Origin: an uncultured bacterium
GTDB lineage: Bacteria > Cyanobacteriota > Vampirovibrionia > Gastranaerophilales > Gastranaerophilaceae
Assembly (NCBI GenBank): GCA_902776035.1
Contig: CACYOO010000001.1
Coordinates: 62,001 to 126,000, forward strand
DNA length: 64,000 nt
Direction: 5' to 3'
This document shows, one piece after another, positions 36,402 through 45,331 of this stretch. Each line of letters opens with the position of its first letter. Within the stretch, counting starts at the first letter, position 1. Under the pieces are notes generated by a model that saw only the letters and a program-made list of their open reading frames with translations, was not told where the DNA came from and did not search any database. Both the position numbers and the translations under genes were made by a program.

Positions 36402-37810
36402 GTGTTCATATTAAATAAAATTTTAGAATTATTTTCTGCCCATTTTAAGTATTCATCTGCATTCTTACCGTAAGATATAAATAACCAATAAACACCTTTG
36501 GAAAAATTATTTAGTGTAAAATTTAAATTTTTACCTTCTCTATTTTTTAACATAAAAATTTTGTTATGTTTAAATTTAAAAAACATGTTGTAATAGACAA
36601 AATCTATATTTGATTCGCTACCTATTACAATTGTATCTTCTGGTTCAATTTTATTTGACATTATTATCATCATTTGTCGTGCATAGTCTTGTTTTGAAAT
36701 TTCTTTTATTTTTAATAAATTGATTGAAAGAATAAAAAAAGGAATTGTTAAAAATATGAATATTATTGAAGATAAAATTCTGTTTTTAATATCAAATGCT
36801 TTTGCTGTAAATAAAATTATGAAAGGTATTATAAATGATACAAGTCGTTCATAATAAGGATATATTTTTAATACTGATAAAATAACAACAGTTGCTAATG
36901 TTATTATAAAAATAGATAAAAATCTGTATTTTTTATCTTTAATAAATAAGATAAAACCAATAATTGCAAGTAAAGTAACAATTGAGTAGGATAAGTGAGG
37001 AATATCTTCGAAAAAATATTGCATGTTATGAATATTTAATGATGTAAGATTAGATAAATTTTTTTCAATAAAATTTCCGCTCCAATATGCAAACATTCCA
37101 TCTTTATTTGCAAGATAATTATTCATTATAAATATTCTTAAGTATAAAAATACACTAATTAATACAGGAAAAGACAGTATTAAATAATTTTTTGGATTTT
37201 CTCTATAAAAACTCATAATTGTAAAACCTGCAAATAATACAATCGCAGATGTAAAGGAAAACCATGGCATAATTGATAGCAAAATTCCTATATAAAAGAG
37301 TTTTGATGGTTTTTTATTATTTAAATCAATATTTAAAAAAACTATCAAAATACATATTGTACATAATACATCTATTATGTAGGGTTTTAACTCATAAGAA
37401 TAGTTTATTAGTATTGGATTTAGTGTGAAAAATAATAAACCGATTATTATTGCTAACTTTGAATTTAATAATTTTGTACTTAAAAAATAAAATATAATAG
37501 GAATTGTAAGCCCTATTATAAGTGGAATAGTTCTCATAACCAAATCACAAAACCATATATTATTTTGTGCATGTAATAAATTTACAATAAATTTTATTAA
37601 AATTAAAAACGCAGGAGGAGCAACTTGAACAAAACGCAATGGCTGAAATAGTTCGATATAATTTTTATTTAAAATATTCCACGCAACAGCACTTTCGTCA
37701 TTCCATAAAGATGGGTTCATAAAAAAGAATTTTAATCTTATAATAACTCCTATAAAAATAATAAGAGCCAAAAAAATATAATATACTATATCTAGCGTTT
37801 TATTAAACAT
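36365..37810 (-). CDS. GT-C membrane glycosyltransferase (GT39/PMT-like)
   Basis: About eleven membrane helices with the early Asp-Glu motif (SLWNDESAVAWNIL) in the first external loop, the catalytic feature of GT-C enzymes using lipid-phosphate sugars. QPLRFVQVAPPAFLILIKF is a typical second loop block. The C-terminus is a short soluble part. Such proteins transfer sugars to surface glycans or lipid A, but donor and acceptor cannot be named. No clear ribosome site lies before the ATG. It is single, between two terminators. Confidence 0.78.
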   Translation of the reverse strand: MFNKTLDIVYYIFLALIIFIGVIIRLKFFFMNPSLWNDESAVAWNILNKNYIELFQPLRFVQVAPPAFLILIKFIVNLLHAQNNIWFCDLVMRTIPLIIGLTIPIIFYFLSTKLLNSKLAIIIGLLFFTLNPILINYSYELKPYIIDVLCTICILIVFLNIDLNNKKPSKLFYIGILLSIMPWFSFTSAIVLFAGFTIMSFYRENPKNYLILSFPVLISVFLYLRIFIMNNYLANKDGMFAYWSGNFIEKNLSNLTSLNIHNMQYFFEDIPHLSYSIVTLLAIIGFILFIKDKKYRFLSIFIITLATVVILSVLKIYPYYERLVSFIIPFIILFTAKAFDIKNRILSSIIFIFLTIPFFILSINLLKIKEISKQDYARQMMIIMSNKIEPEDTIVIGSESNIDFVYYNMFFKFKHNKIFMLKNREGKNLNFTLNNFSKGVYWLFISYGKNADEYLKWAENNSKILFNMNTKKCILTKILID

Positions 37811-37848
37811 TTTGATAAAATTTTAGCATAAAATTAATACAATATCAT

Positions 37849-37891
37849 AAAAAGTAAAACGACATTTATTAATATGTCGTTTTACTTTTTT
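37849..37891. terminator. Terminator of the fatty-acid operon (after fabF)
   Basis: Perfect 17-bp stem (AAAAAGTAAAACGACAT / ATGTCGTTTTACTTTTT) around an 8-base loop, with T-runs on both strands. It ends the minus-strand operon after fabF and would insulate the downstream glycosyltransferase gene. Confidence 0.9.
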
Positions 37892-37921
37892 AATAAAATA
37901 AGAAGTTATAATTATTTAATA

Positions 37922-39184
37922 TTAATCCTCATATTTTTTCATGATAATTGTTGCATCATGACCGCCAAAGCCGAAACCGTTTGAAAGAACATATTTCAAA
38001 TCTGCTTTAATCGCTTTATTTGGAACATAATCTAAATTTGCAACTTCAGGATCTTGGTTTTCAAGATTAATTGTTGGAGGAATAATACCTTCTTCTAATG
38101 CTTTCAAACATACAATGGCTTCAACCGCACCTGCAGCACCAAGCAAATGTCCATGCATACTTTTTGTAGAGCTTACTTTTAAATGAGTATTTGTATTTTT
38201 ATCTCCAAATACTTTTGCTATAGCATTTGATTCTGCAATATCTCCAACATGTGTGCTTGTACCATGTGTATTTATATAATCTATATCTTCCGGCTTTAAA
38301 CCTGCATCTTTTAAAGCAAATTCCATTGCTTTTGCAGCTGCTTCACCGCTTGGATCAGGAGCTACCATATCATAAGCATCGCATGTTTGACCGTATCCAA
38401 TGATTTCTCCTAAAATTTTTGCTCCACGTGCTTTAGCATGTTCCAATTCTTCAAGAATTAAAACACCTGCACCTTCACTCATTACAAATCCATCTCTGTC
38501 AACATCATAAGGACGTGAAGCATGTGTCGGATCATCGTTTCTCTTTGTTAAGGTTCTTGCGGCTTCAAATCCGCCAATTCCCATATCTACAACAACAGCT
38601 TCTGTTCCGCCTGTCATTATAAAATCAGCTTCTCCGTATTGAATTGCTCTAAAAGCATCACCTATGGAATTGTTTGATGATGCACATGCTGAAACAACTG
38701 CTTTGTTCATACCTTTTAATCCATATTTTATTGCTAGCTTACCGGCAGCCATGTTTAAAATCATTGCTGGAACAGTAAAAGGTGAACATTTTGTGTAATT
38801 ATGTCTTTCTAACATAACTTTATGGCTTTCTTGTATTGTATGATGACCGCCTGCAGCAGCTGTTACCATACAGCCGGCTCTATATGAATCTTCTTTACTC
38901 ATATCAATACCGGATTGTTTAAATGCTTCCTCTCCTGCTACTAAAGCATGCTTGATAAACGGATCTAAACGTTTTACTTCCTTTGCATCCATATATAATG
39001 TTGCATCATATTCAGGAACAACACCGAAAACATGTGTATTATGTCCTTCAATATCTAATCTTGGTGGTTTAACCTCTGTTATTCCGCTAACCCCATTTTT
39101 TATATTATTCCAAAAATTTTCTACACCTATACCATAAGGTGTTAAGGCACCAATACCTGTTACAACTACTCTCTTTTTTTCCAT
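37922..39184 (-). CDS. fabF: Beta-ketoacyl-ACP synthase II
   Basis: Elongating condensing enzyme of type II fatty acid synthesis. The active-site cysteine is C167 (VSACASSNNS); the two histidines are in NTHGTSTHVGD and STKSMHGHLLGAAGA. The C-terminal GFGFGGHDATIIMK completes the thiolase fold. At 420 residues it is normal. It follows acpP but a strong hairpin separates them. Confidence 0.96.
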   Translation of the reverse strand: MEKKRVVVTGIGALTPYGIGVENFWNNIKNGVSGITEVKPPRLDIEGHNTHVFGVVPEYDATLYMDAKEVKRLDPFIKHALVAGEEAFKQSGIDMSKEDSYRAGCMVTAAAGGHHTIQESHKVMLERHNYTKCSPFTVPAMILNMAAGKLAIKYGLKGMNKAVVSACASSNNSIGDAFRAIQYGEADFIMTGGTEAVVVDMGIGGFEAARTLTKRNDDPTHASRPYDVDRDGFVMSEGAGVLILEELEHAKARGAKILGEIIGYGQTCDAYDMVAPDPSGEAAAKAMEFALKDAGLKPEDIDYINTHGTSTHVGDIAESNAIAKVFGDKNTNTHLKVSSTKSMHGHLLGAAGAVEAIVCLKALEEGIIPPTINLENQDPEVANLDYVPNKAIKADLKYVLSNGFGFGGHDATIIMKKYED

Positions 39185-39214
39185 AAATACCTCCTAAGTG
39201 AATTCTAAAAAATA

Positions 39215-39258
39215 AAAAGAGAGTATGAAACAATAATTTATGTATCACACTCTCTTTT
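39215..39258 (-). terminator. Hairpin between acpP and fabF
   Basis: On the minus strand a 14-bp stem (AAAAGAGAGTGTGA / TCATACTCTCTTTT, one G-U pair) is followed by TTTATTTTTT. It should terminate part of the acpP transcripts and lower fabF relative to acpP. Confidence 0.8.
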
Positions 39259-39282
39259 AAAACATTATATTCTCTACCCTTA

Positions 39283-39513
39283 TTATGAATGAGAATCAAT
39301 ATAGTTTACAGCATCTTGAACTGTTTGAATTTTTTCAGCTTCTTCATCAGGAATTTCACAACCAAATTCTTCTTCAAATGCCATAACTAATTCAACAGTG
39401 TCTAATGAATCAGCTCCTAAATCTCCTGTAAAGCTAGCTTCAGGAGTAACTAAACTTTCATCAACACTTAATTGATCTACTACAACTTTTTTTACTTTTT
39501 CTAATGTACTCAT
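39283..39513 (-). CDS. acpP: Acyl carrier protein
   Basis: A 76-residue acidic helical protein. The phosphopantetheine site is S36 in [11 protein letters not shown], followed by the recognition helix [22 protein letters not shown] precedes the ATG. It carries acyl chains for FabD, FabG and FabF encoded beside it, and could also serve the oxoamine synthase at 24472. Confidence 0.97.
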   Translation of the reverse strand: MSTLEKVKKVVVDQLSVDESLVTPEASFTGDLGADSLDTVELVMAFEEEFGCEIPDEEAEKIQTVQDAVNYIDSHS

Positions 39514-39614
39514 TGTTTTTTCCTCATTTTTAGTAACTATCTTTTTACATATCTATGAATATTATATTCAATAAACTTTTTTTTGCAAATTCTGTGAAAA
39601 TTTGTAACTAAACA

Positions 39615-40340
39615 TTAAATTGTTAGTCCGCCATCTACCTGTAAAACTTGCCCTGTTATATATGTTGCATCAACAGCTAAGAATTTAACTGCATTTGCAA
39701 TATCTTCAGGTTCTCCAAGACGTTTTAACGGAATATGTTCAGCAGCTTTTTCACTATCTAAGCCCTTTGTCATATCTGTCATAATAAATCCCGGTGCCAC
39801 AGCATTTGCTCTAATGTTACGAGATGCAAATTCTTTAGCCAACGATTTTGTAAAACCGATTAAACCCGCTTTTGCAGCTGCATAATTTGCCTGACCTGCA
39901 TTACCGTAAACTCCAACTATACTTGACATATTAACAATTGAACCGGAGCGCTGTTTTATCATTACTTTTACAACCGGTTGTGTAACATTATATACTCCGG
40001 TTAAATTCGTATTTATAACAGCATCCCAATTTTCTTTAGACATTCTCATCAAAAGTCCGTCTCTTGTTATACCTGCATTATTTACTAATACATCTATTCT
40101 GCCATATTTTTCAACTATTTTATTAATTGCCTCTGTAACTTCTTCATGATTTGATACATCAAATTTAAATGCTTCTGCTTCAACACCAAGAGCTTTTATT
40201 TCCTCAACTGTTTTGTTTGCAGCATCAACATTTCCGGCATAGTTTATAACAATATCATAACCTGCTTCTGCTAATTTTAATGCACATGCTTTTCCTATAC
40301 CTCTGGAACCTCCTGTTACAAGTGCTAATTTTTCATTCAT
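39615..40340 (-). CDS. fabG: 3-oxoacyl-ACP reductase
   Basis: NADPH-dependent SDR. Cofactor loop TGGSRGIGKA, NNAGITRDGLLMRM, catalytic serine in NMSSIVGVYGN, and the Tyr-x3-Lys YAAAK. The C-terminal YITGQVLQVDGGLTI is the FabG hallmark. At 241 residues it is complete. It lies between fabD and acpP in the fatty acid operon, about 12 bases from fabD. Confidence 0.96.
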   Translation of the reverse strand: MNEKLALVTGGSRGIGKACALKLAEAGYDIVINYAGNVDAANKTVEEIKALGVEAEAFKFDVSNHEEVTEAINKIVEKYGRIDVLVNNAGITRDGLLMRMSKENWDAVINTNLTGVYNVTQPVVKVMIKQRSGSIVNMSSIVGVYGNAGQANYAAAKAGLIGFTKSLAKEFASRNIRANAVAPGFIMTDMTKGLDSEKAAEHIPLKRLGEPEDIANAVKFLAVDATYITGQVLQVDGGLTI

Positions 40341-40352
40341 AATATACTTTCC

Positions 40353-41267
40353 TTATTTTAATGCTTCTATAGTCTGTTCGAGTGATTCTTTATCGTATAC
40401 ATTATATGTTACAACATTAGAATCTATTTTTTTGTTTAAGCCGGCTAACACTTTACCATTTCCAAATTCTACAAATGTATCAACTCCGTTTTCTATCATT
40501 TTTTGTACTGATTGGCACCATTTTACCGGAGAATAAATTTGTTTTGACATTTTTGGTTTAAAATCAGATGTTGTAAACTCATAATCTACATTTGTTACAA
40601 CAGGTATTTTTGCATCATTAATATCAATATCTTTCACATATTGTGCAAATTCAACACCTGCGTCTTTCATAAATTCGGAATGAAATGCACCTGAAACTGC
40701 AAGAGGTATAACTCTTTTTACCCCTTTTTCTTTTAATAAATCACAAACTTTTGAAACAGATTTATTTTCACCGGTTATAACAATTTGAACAGGTGAATTA
40801 TAGTTTGCAACATCTACATATCCGTCAACTGATTTAATGCAATCTCTGATTACATCTTCTTCACAATTTAATACTGCAGCCATTGTACCATTAGAAACTT
40901 TACTCATTAATTCCGCTCTTTTTTGAATAAGTTTAAATGTATTTTCTAAATTAAATACACCTGAAGCATAATATGCTCCATATTCACCAAGACTATGACC
41001 TGCCGTAAAAGCCGGCTCGATACTTACTCTTGATTTAAAAGCTTCTAATGCGGCAATAGATGTTGCAAGTATTGCCGGTTGAGTGTTTATAGTTTGTTTT
41101 AAATCTTCCTCAGGCCCTTCAAAACAAATTTTTGAAATATTTCGTCCCAAAACTTCATCAGCAATATCAAAAACATGTTTTGCTTCTTTATAATTTTTAT
41201 ATAAATCATGCCCCATGCCTACGCTTTGTGAACCTTGTCCGGGAAATATAAATGCTATTTTTTTCAT
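40353..41267 (-). CDS. fabD: Malonyl-CoA:ACP transacylase
   Basis: Loads malonyl groups on ACP. N-terminal FIFPGQGSQ, nucleophile S92 in GHSLGEYGAYYASG, an Arg in the KRAELM region (QKRAEL), and the histidine in SGAFHSEFM form the catalytic set. At 304 residues it is typical. It overlaps plsX by 4 bases. Confidence 0.96.
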   Translation of the reverse strand: MKKIAFIFPGQGSQSVGMGHDLYKNYKEAKHVFDIADEVLGRNISKICFEGPEEDLKQTINTQPAILATSIAALEAFKSRVSIEPAFTAGHSLGEYGAYYASGVFNLENTFKLIQKRAELMSKVSNGTMAAVLNCEEDVIRDCIKSVDGYVDVANYNSPVQIVITGENKSVSKVCDLLKEKGVKRVIPLAVSGAFHSEFMKDAGVEFAQYVKDIDINDAKIPVVTNVDYEFTTSDFKPKMSKQIYSPVKWCQSVQKMIENGVDTFVEFGNGKVLAGLNKKIDSNVVTYNVYDKESLEQTIEALK

Positions 41268-42319
41268 TTTTGTATAAATTCCGTTATTTTCTTGTTTAAA
41301 CCTGTTTCAACTGCTTCTTTAGCAACTCTGACAGCATTTTTTATTGCATATGCCTTACTTCTGCCATGTGAAATAACTGTAACGCCATTAACACCAAGTA
41401 AAAGCATTCCGCCGTATTCTTCATAATTAATTTTTGCATAAATATTTTTTAAGAATCTTTTTGCCATCATTCCTACCATACCGCCAAATATTGACGATTG
41501 GAATTCTTTTTTTATAAGTTTAAATAATAATGATGCCGTTCCCTCTGTAACTTTTAATGTTACATTTCCAACAAAACCATCACAAACAACAACATCACAA
41601 CTATCTAAAAGTAAGTCCTTACCCTCTATATTTCCTATAAAATTAAATTTATCTTTATTTTTATCTAAAAGTTTGTGAGTTTCTTGTGCTAAAGTATTAC
41701 CTTTTGTATCTTCTTCTCCAATATTCAAAACACCAATACGAGGATTTTTTACTCCTAATATATGTTTTGAAAATAAAGAACCCATAATTGCAAACTGATA
41801 AAGCATCTCAGAAGTACATTCCGCATTAGCTCCGCCATCAATTACAACAACATGTTTATTCAATGATGGCAAGGTAACGCAAATAGCAGGTCGTGTAATA
41901 CCTGCTATTCTGCCTAATCCAAATAAACTTGCTGCCATAGCAGCTCCTGTAGAACCTGCAGCAACAACTGCATCAGAAGTTCCATCCGCTACAGATTTTA
42001 CGGCTAAAACTATTGAAGATTTCTTTTTCTTCCTTAATGCCTGTCCGGGATGTTCTCCCATACCTATGACTTCTTGTGCATCAGTTATTTTTATATCAAG
42101 CTGAGATATATTTACTTTTATGCGTTTTTTAGAACCCTTATTTCCACAGTCTGAAATAAAACCGCTCTGTTTTATTTTATTTAGTTCAACTTCAATATCT
42201 TTTTGTTTTCCTACAAGCTCTATAGGTACATTGTATTCATACGCAGCCCAAACAGCTCCCGCAATTATTTCATGCGGTGCGTAATCACCTCCCATTGCAT
42301 CTATAGCTATTCTTGTCAT
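41264..42319 (-). CDS. plsX: Phosphate acyltransferase PlsX
   Basis: Converts acyl-ACP to acyl-phosphate for glycerophospholipid synthesis. Signatures are IAIDAMGGDYAPHEIIAGA, AAGSTGAAMAASLFGLGRI, VIDGGANAEC and VCDGFVGNVTLKVTEG. At 351 residues it is full length. CTGAGGT precedes the ATG. It is placed between rpmF and fabD, the classical rpmF-plsX-fab order. Confidence 0.95.
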   Translation of the reverse strand: MTRIAIDAMGGDYAPHEIIAGAVWAAYEYNVPIELVGKQKDIEVELNKIKQSGFISDCGNKGSKKRIKVNISQLDIKITDAQEVIGMGEHPGQALRKKKKSSIVLAVKSVADGTSDAVVAAGSTGAAMAASLFGLGRIAGITRPAICVTLPSLNKHVVVIDGGANAECTSEMLYQFAIMGSLFSKHILGVKNPRIGVLNIGEEDTKGNTLAQETHKLLDKNKDKFNFIGNIEGKDLLLDSCDVVVCDGFVGNVTLKVTEGTASLLFKLIKKEFQSSIFGGMVGMMAKRFLKNIYAKINYEEYGGMLLLGVNGVTVISHGRSKAYAIKNAVRVAKEAVETGLNKKITEFIQK

Positions 42320-42343
42320 TTTACCTCAGATATTTATATTAAA

Positions 42344-42700
42344 CTATTCTTCAGTTTTATTCTCAGTTTCTGCAGCTTGTTCTTCAGCTTTTACTTCAGT
42401 TGTTTCTTCAGCTTTAGTTTCTTCTTGTTGTGCTTCTTCTTTTACTTCTACAACTTCTTTTTCAGCTTTTTTAGCTTTCTTAGTTGTTTTCTTTGCAGCT
42501 TTTGTATCTTCTTGCTGATAATCTGCTGATTTAATACTTACTGCTTTTCCTTTGTAATATCCACATTCAGTGCATACTGTGTGTGCTAAAACCGTTGCTC
42601 CGCAATGAGAACATTTTGTTGTTGCCGGTTTAATTGCTTTCCAGTGTGAACGTCTTGTAGCTTGTGCTTTTGCACCTGTTCTTTTCTTTGGTACTGCCAT
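42344..42700 (-). CDS. rpmF: Ribosomal protein bL32 with long acidic tail
   Basis: Residues 1-60 are a standard bL32: AVPKKRTGAKAQATRRSHW and four zinc cysteines C30, C33, C43, C46 (CSHCGATV, CTECGYYKG). The family is usually about 60 residues, yet this protein continues to 118 with a low-complexity Lys/Ala then Glu/Ala/Thr-rich tail (KKTTKKAKKAEKEVVEVKEE). The reading frame shows no break, and the codon style matches the neighbours. AAAAAGGAAA precedes the ATG. Confidence 0.93.
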   Translation of the reverse strand: MAVPKKRTGAKAQATRRSHWKAIKPATTKCSHCGATVLAHTVCTECGYYKGKAVSIKSADYQQEDTKAAKKTTKKAKKAEKEVVEVKEEAQQEETKAEETTEVKAEEQAAETENKTEE

Positions 42701-42718
42701 TTTTCTTTTTCCTTTTTA

Positions 42719-43228
42719 TTATTTGTTATTACCGATTTTTATATTTTTAAAAATTTGCATTCTGGGATCTTCTTCTACAAATTCTTCATCTGTTTGAAAC
42801 TTTCCCTTACTACAATTTATACCACAAACTTTTTTATTTGGTATATTTAATATTACAGATTGATACAATAAATCATAAATATCTATTTTATCATCTCCGT
42901 TTAAATCATTTACAAATTGTGTGCTTTTTAACTCTGTTTCAGCTCCGTATTCTTCTTTCAAAGAATTTTTTGCAAACATTTCATCTATTTCTTCATGCAT
43001 ATCATATTGATATTCTTTAAGACATAAATCACAAACAAGAACAAGCTTTGCATTAAATGTTCCTGTTATTTTTATAAATTCACCGAGAGATTTTATATTT
43101 AAATTTGCTTTTACAGGTTCATTGGATGGTATATCCTCAATTATTCCATCAAAAGAAAAATCTAAACTCCCATTTGGTGCGTTTTCTATGTCTTCTATTG
43201 TAATAATATTTTTATTGATATTGTTCAT
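42719..43228 (-). CDS. YceD/DUF177 family protein
   Basis: DUF177 protein, commonly found directly before rpmF and linked to 23S rRNA accumulation in several bacteria and plants. The marker segments are LVCDLCLKEYQYDMHEEIDEMF and a C-terminal YQSVILNIPNKKVC-type block with two further cysteines. The ATG at 43228 (169 residues) is preferred over a TTG at 43240. It overlaps the upstream small gene by 17 bases. Confidence 0.85.
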   Translation of the reverse strand: MNNINKNIITIEDIENAPNGSLDFSFDGIIEDIPSNEPVKANLNIKSLGEFIKITGTFNAKLVLVCDLCLKEYQYDMHEEIDEMFAKNSLKEEYGAETELKSTQFVNDLNGDDKIDIYDLLYQSVILNIPNKKVCGINCSKGKFQTDEEFVEEDPRMQIFKNIKIGNNK

Positions 43229-43457
43229 CTTGCATTGCAAGTCCTTTTATTTGATTTGAAATCACACATAATCTTTTTATAGGACCTGTTGCTGTCTTAT
43301 CAACTAAAACAGGTGTTGCTGATTTCATAGCTTGTTTTAATTCATCAAATGCTTGCTGCGGATTTTCAAAATATAAAACTACAGGATTTGGTGAATCTTT
43401 CAAAAATACATAAATACCTGTTCTGATTTTTACTTGTTGTGCAAATTGTTGTGCCAT
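43212..43457 (-). CDS. Small uncharacterised protein (81 aa)
   Basis: First gene of the rpmF-plsX-fab operon. No family recognised. It is a soluble alpha/beta protein with KIRTGIYVFLKDSPNPVVLYF strands, a helix around FDELKQAMKSA, and no metal motif. GAAAGGT lies upstream of the ATG. Position at the head of a lipid/ribosome operon suggests a housekeeping role, but this is only context. Confidence 0.7.
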   Translation of the reverse strand: MAQQFAQQVKIRTGIYVFLKDSPNPVVLYFENPQQAFDELKQAMKSATPVLVDKTATGPIKRLCVISNQIKGLAMQDEQYQ

Positions 43458-43488
43458 AACATTACCTTTCTTATAATTTATTTTAATT

Positions 43489-43520
43489 AAGAGATGTCTA
43501 AAATTTTTTAGACATCTCTT
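43489..43520. terminator. Hairpin between tpiA and the rpmF operon
   Basis: Perfect 15-bp stem (AAGAGATGTCTAAAA / TTTTAGACATCTCTT) with a tiny loop. The better T-run follows on the plus strand; on the minus strand, where tpiA ends, the tail is AATTAAAAT. It probably ends tpiA transcription moderately and separates the operons. Confidence 0.65.
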
Positions 43521-43529
43521 TTTAGACTA

Positions 43530-44333
43530 TTAAACAAGTTGTTTCATTGTTTTCATTGTATTAGCAATAATTTCATTGAAACTGTCAGCTTTTAATGAAG
43601 CTCCGCCTACTAATGCACCATCAATATCTGATTGATTCATTTGTTCTTCAATTGTACTTGGTTTTACAGAACCACCGTATAAAATTCTTATTTCTTCAGA
43701 TGCCTTAGAACCTGCAACATCTTTTACAACATTTCTAATCATAGAAATAACTCTGTTTGCTTCAATTGAATCACAAGTTTTGCCTGTTCCTATTGCCCAA
43801 ATTGGTTCATAAGCAATAACTGATTTTGCAACATCTTCAGATGAAATATCTTTTAATGCAGCTCTTATTTGTGTTGCAATATGTTCATCTGTTACACCTG
43901 CTTCACGTTGTTCAAGAGTTTCTCCACAGCAAATAATTGGTAACAAACCACCTGCAAGAATTGCTTTTGCTTTTTTATTAATCATTTCATCTGTTTCAGA
44001 GAAATATTGACGTCTTTCTGAGTGTCCTATTATAACATAATCACAGCCGGCATCTTTAGCCATTTCTACTGAAATTTCACCTGTATATGCCCCTGAATTT
44101 TCCCAATGACAATTTTGACATGCAACTGATATTTTGTTGCCGCCGCATCCGCAATCACATTTTACAGATTCAACTGCTGATAATGATGTAAATGTAGGTG
44201 CAATTATAATTGTTGGAAGTTCCGGTGCTTTATAATCTTTTACATAGTCTTTAATACCTTCCAATAAATCTTTAGCTTGAGCTTTTAATAAATTCATTTT
44301 CCAATTACCTGCAATAATAGGTTTTCTTGACAT
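43530..44333 (-). CDS. tpiA: Triosephosphate isomerase with cysteine-rich loop
   Basis: Glycolytic TIM barrel. Catalytic residues are K12 (GNWKMN), H104 (IIGHSERR) and the glutamate in IAYEPIWAIGTGKT; the phosphate-gripping GGSVKPSTIEEQ is present. At 267 residues it is about 15 longer than usual, because of an insert at residues about 57-76 with five cysteines (C59, C61, C63, C72, C75: VKCDCGCGGNK ... ACQNC). No family TPI I know carries this. A TTGACA box lies upstream, without a convincing -10 at standard spacing. Confidence 0.94.
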   Translation of the reverse strand: MSRKPIIAGNWKMNLLKAQAKDLLEGIKDYVKDYKAPELPTIIIAPTFTSLSAVESVKCDCGCGGNKISVACQNCHWENSGAYTGEISVEMAKDAGCDYVIIGHSERRQYFSETDEMINKKAKAILAGGLLPIICCGETLEQREAGVTDEHIATQIRAALKDISSEDVAKSVIAYEPIWAIGTGKTCDSIEANRVISMIRNVVKDVAGSKASEEIRILYGGSVKPSTIEEQMNQSDIDGALVGGASLKADSFNEIIANTMKTMKQLV

Positions 44334-44424
44334 TTTTCTCTCCTTTTTATATCTACTCTATACACAAGCTATTTTAAAATAAAAATATTATCATATCAAG
44401 TTGTCAATAAAAATTATAATATTT

Positions 44425-45120
44425 TTATAAATTTAATTTATATCCACCACCGTATATTGTTTCTATATATTTTTTATCATTTGATATTTTATTAATTTTA
44501 GTTCTCAAATGTCTTATATGAACTCGTATCGTTTCAACATCATCATCAGGAGCATATCCCCATACTTCTTTTAATAATTTGGCTGATGAAACCATGTTTC
44601 CATGATTTTGAAATAATATATTAAATATATCGAATTCAATAGGTGTAAGTTTTGCAACTCTGTCTTCAATTTGAACGGAATATTGTTCAGGTAATAGTGT
44701 AACTTCTCCTATAGTTAAAAGCTCTTTTGTAGCCATTGATTCAGGTAATTGACGGGTGCGTTTAAGCAGTGCTTTAACACGCATTTTTAATTCTTCCATT
44801 TCAAACGGCTTAACTAAATAATCATCAACACCTATATTAAAGCCCTTGCTTTTATCTTGTATATCTGATAATGCTGTCAGCATTAGTATTGGAACATTCT
44901 TTATATTCTCATTCTGTCTGATTCTTTGTGCTACCGTATACCCATCTACATTTGGCATCATAACATCTAATACAACTAATGAAGGTAATTCCTGCTTTGC
45001 TAATGCAAAGCCGCTTATACCGTCATAAGCTTGTATAACATTATAACCGCTTAATTGAAGGTTAACTTTAATTAACTCATTTATTGCTTTATCATCATCA
45101 ATTACAAGTATTTTATTCAT
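44425..45120 (-). CDS. OmpR/PhoB-type response regulator
   Basis: The receiver domain has the acidic pair at residues 8-10, phospho-acceptor D52 (VVLDVMMPNVDGY) and the conserved Lys in YLVKPFE; the C-terminal winged helix has TPIEFDIFNILFQN and VRVHIRHLRTKI-like recognition (ETIRVHIRHLRTKI). At 231 residues from the ATG at 45120, which matches family starts better than a longer frame beginning at 45153. No histidine kinase gene is adjacent, so it is an orphan by location. Confidence 0.93.
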   Translation of the reverse strand: MNKILVIDDDKAINELIKVNLQLSGYNVIQAYDGISGFALAKQELPSLVVLDVMMPNVDGYTVAQRIRQNENIKNVPILMLTALSDIQDKSKGFNIGVDDYLVKPFEMEELKMRVKALLKRTRQLPESMATKELLTIGEVTLLPEQYSVQIEDRVAKLTPIEFDIFNILFQNHGNMVSSAKLLKEVWGYAPDDDVETIRVHIRHLRTKINKISNDKKYIETIYGGGYKLNL

Positions 45121-45331
45121 ACTATAAATATACAATAAAACTGTGAAATACAAAACTGTTAAATTTTGTTAAAAAAAAAATCTATTTTTATTGTCTGTTT
45201 AGTCAATAAATACAATGATTTTTTGAAAATGTAAAAAAAACACTTAAAAAATAAAAAAAATAAATGTTATTTTTTTTATTTTGTTGTAATATTTTACTTG
45301 AACTCAAGAAAAAATAAAGGGGGTAAACTAA

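Noticed and set aside
45160-45300. Very A/T-rich stretch as a replication origin
   Set aside because: No DnaA-box clusters or dnaA/dnaN neighbours; it is just the speD upstream region.
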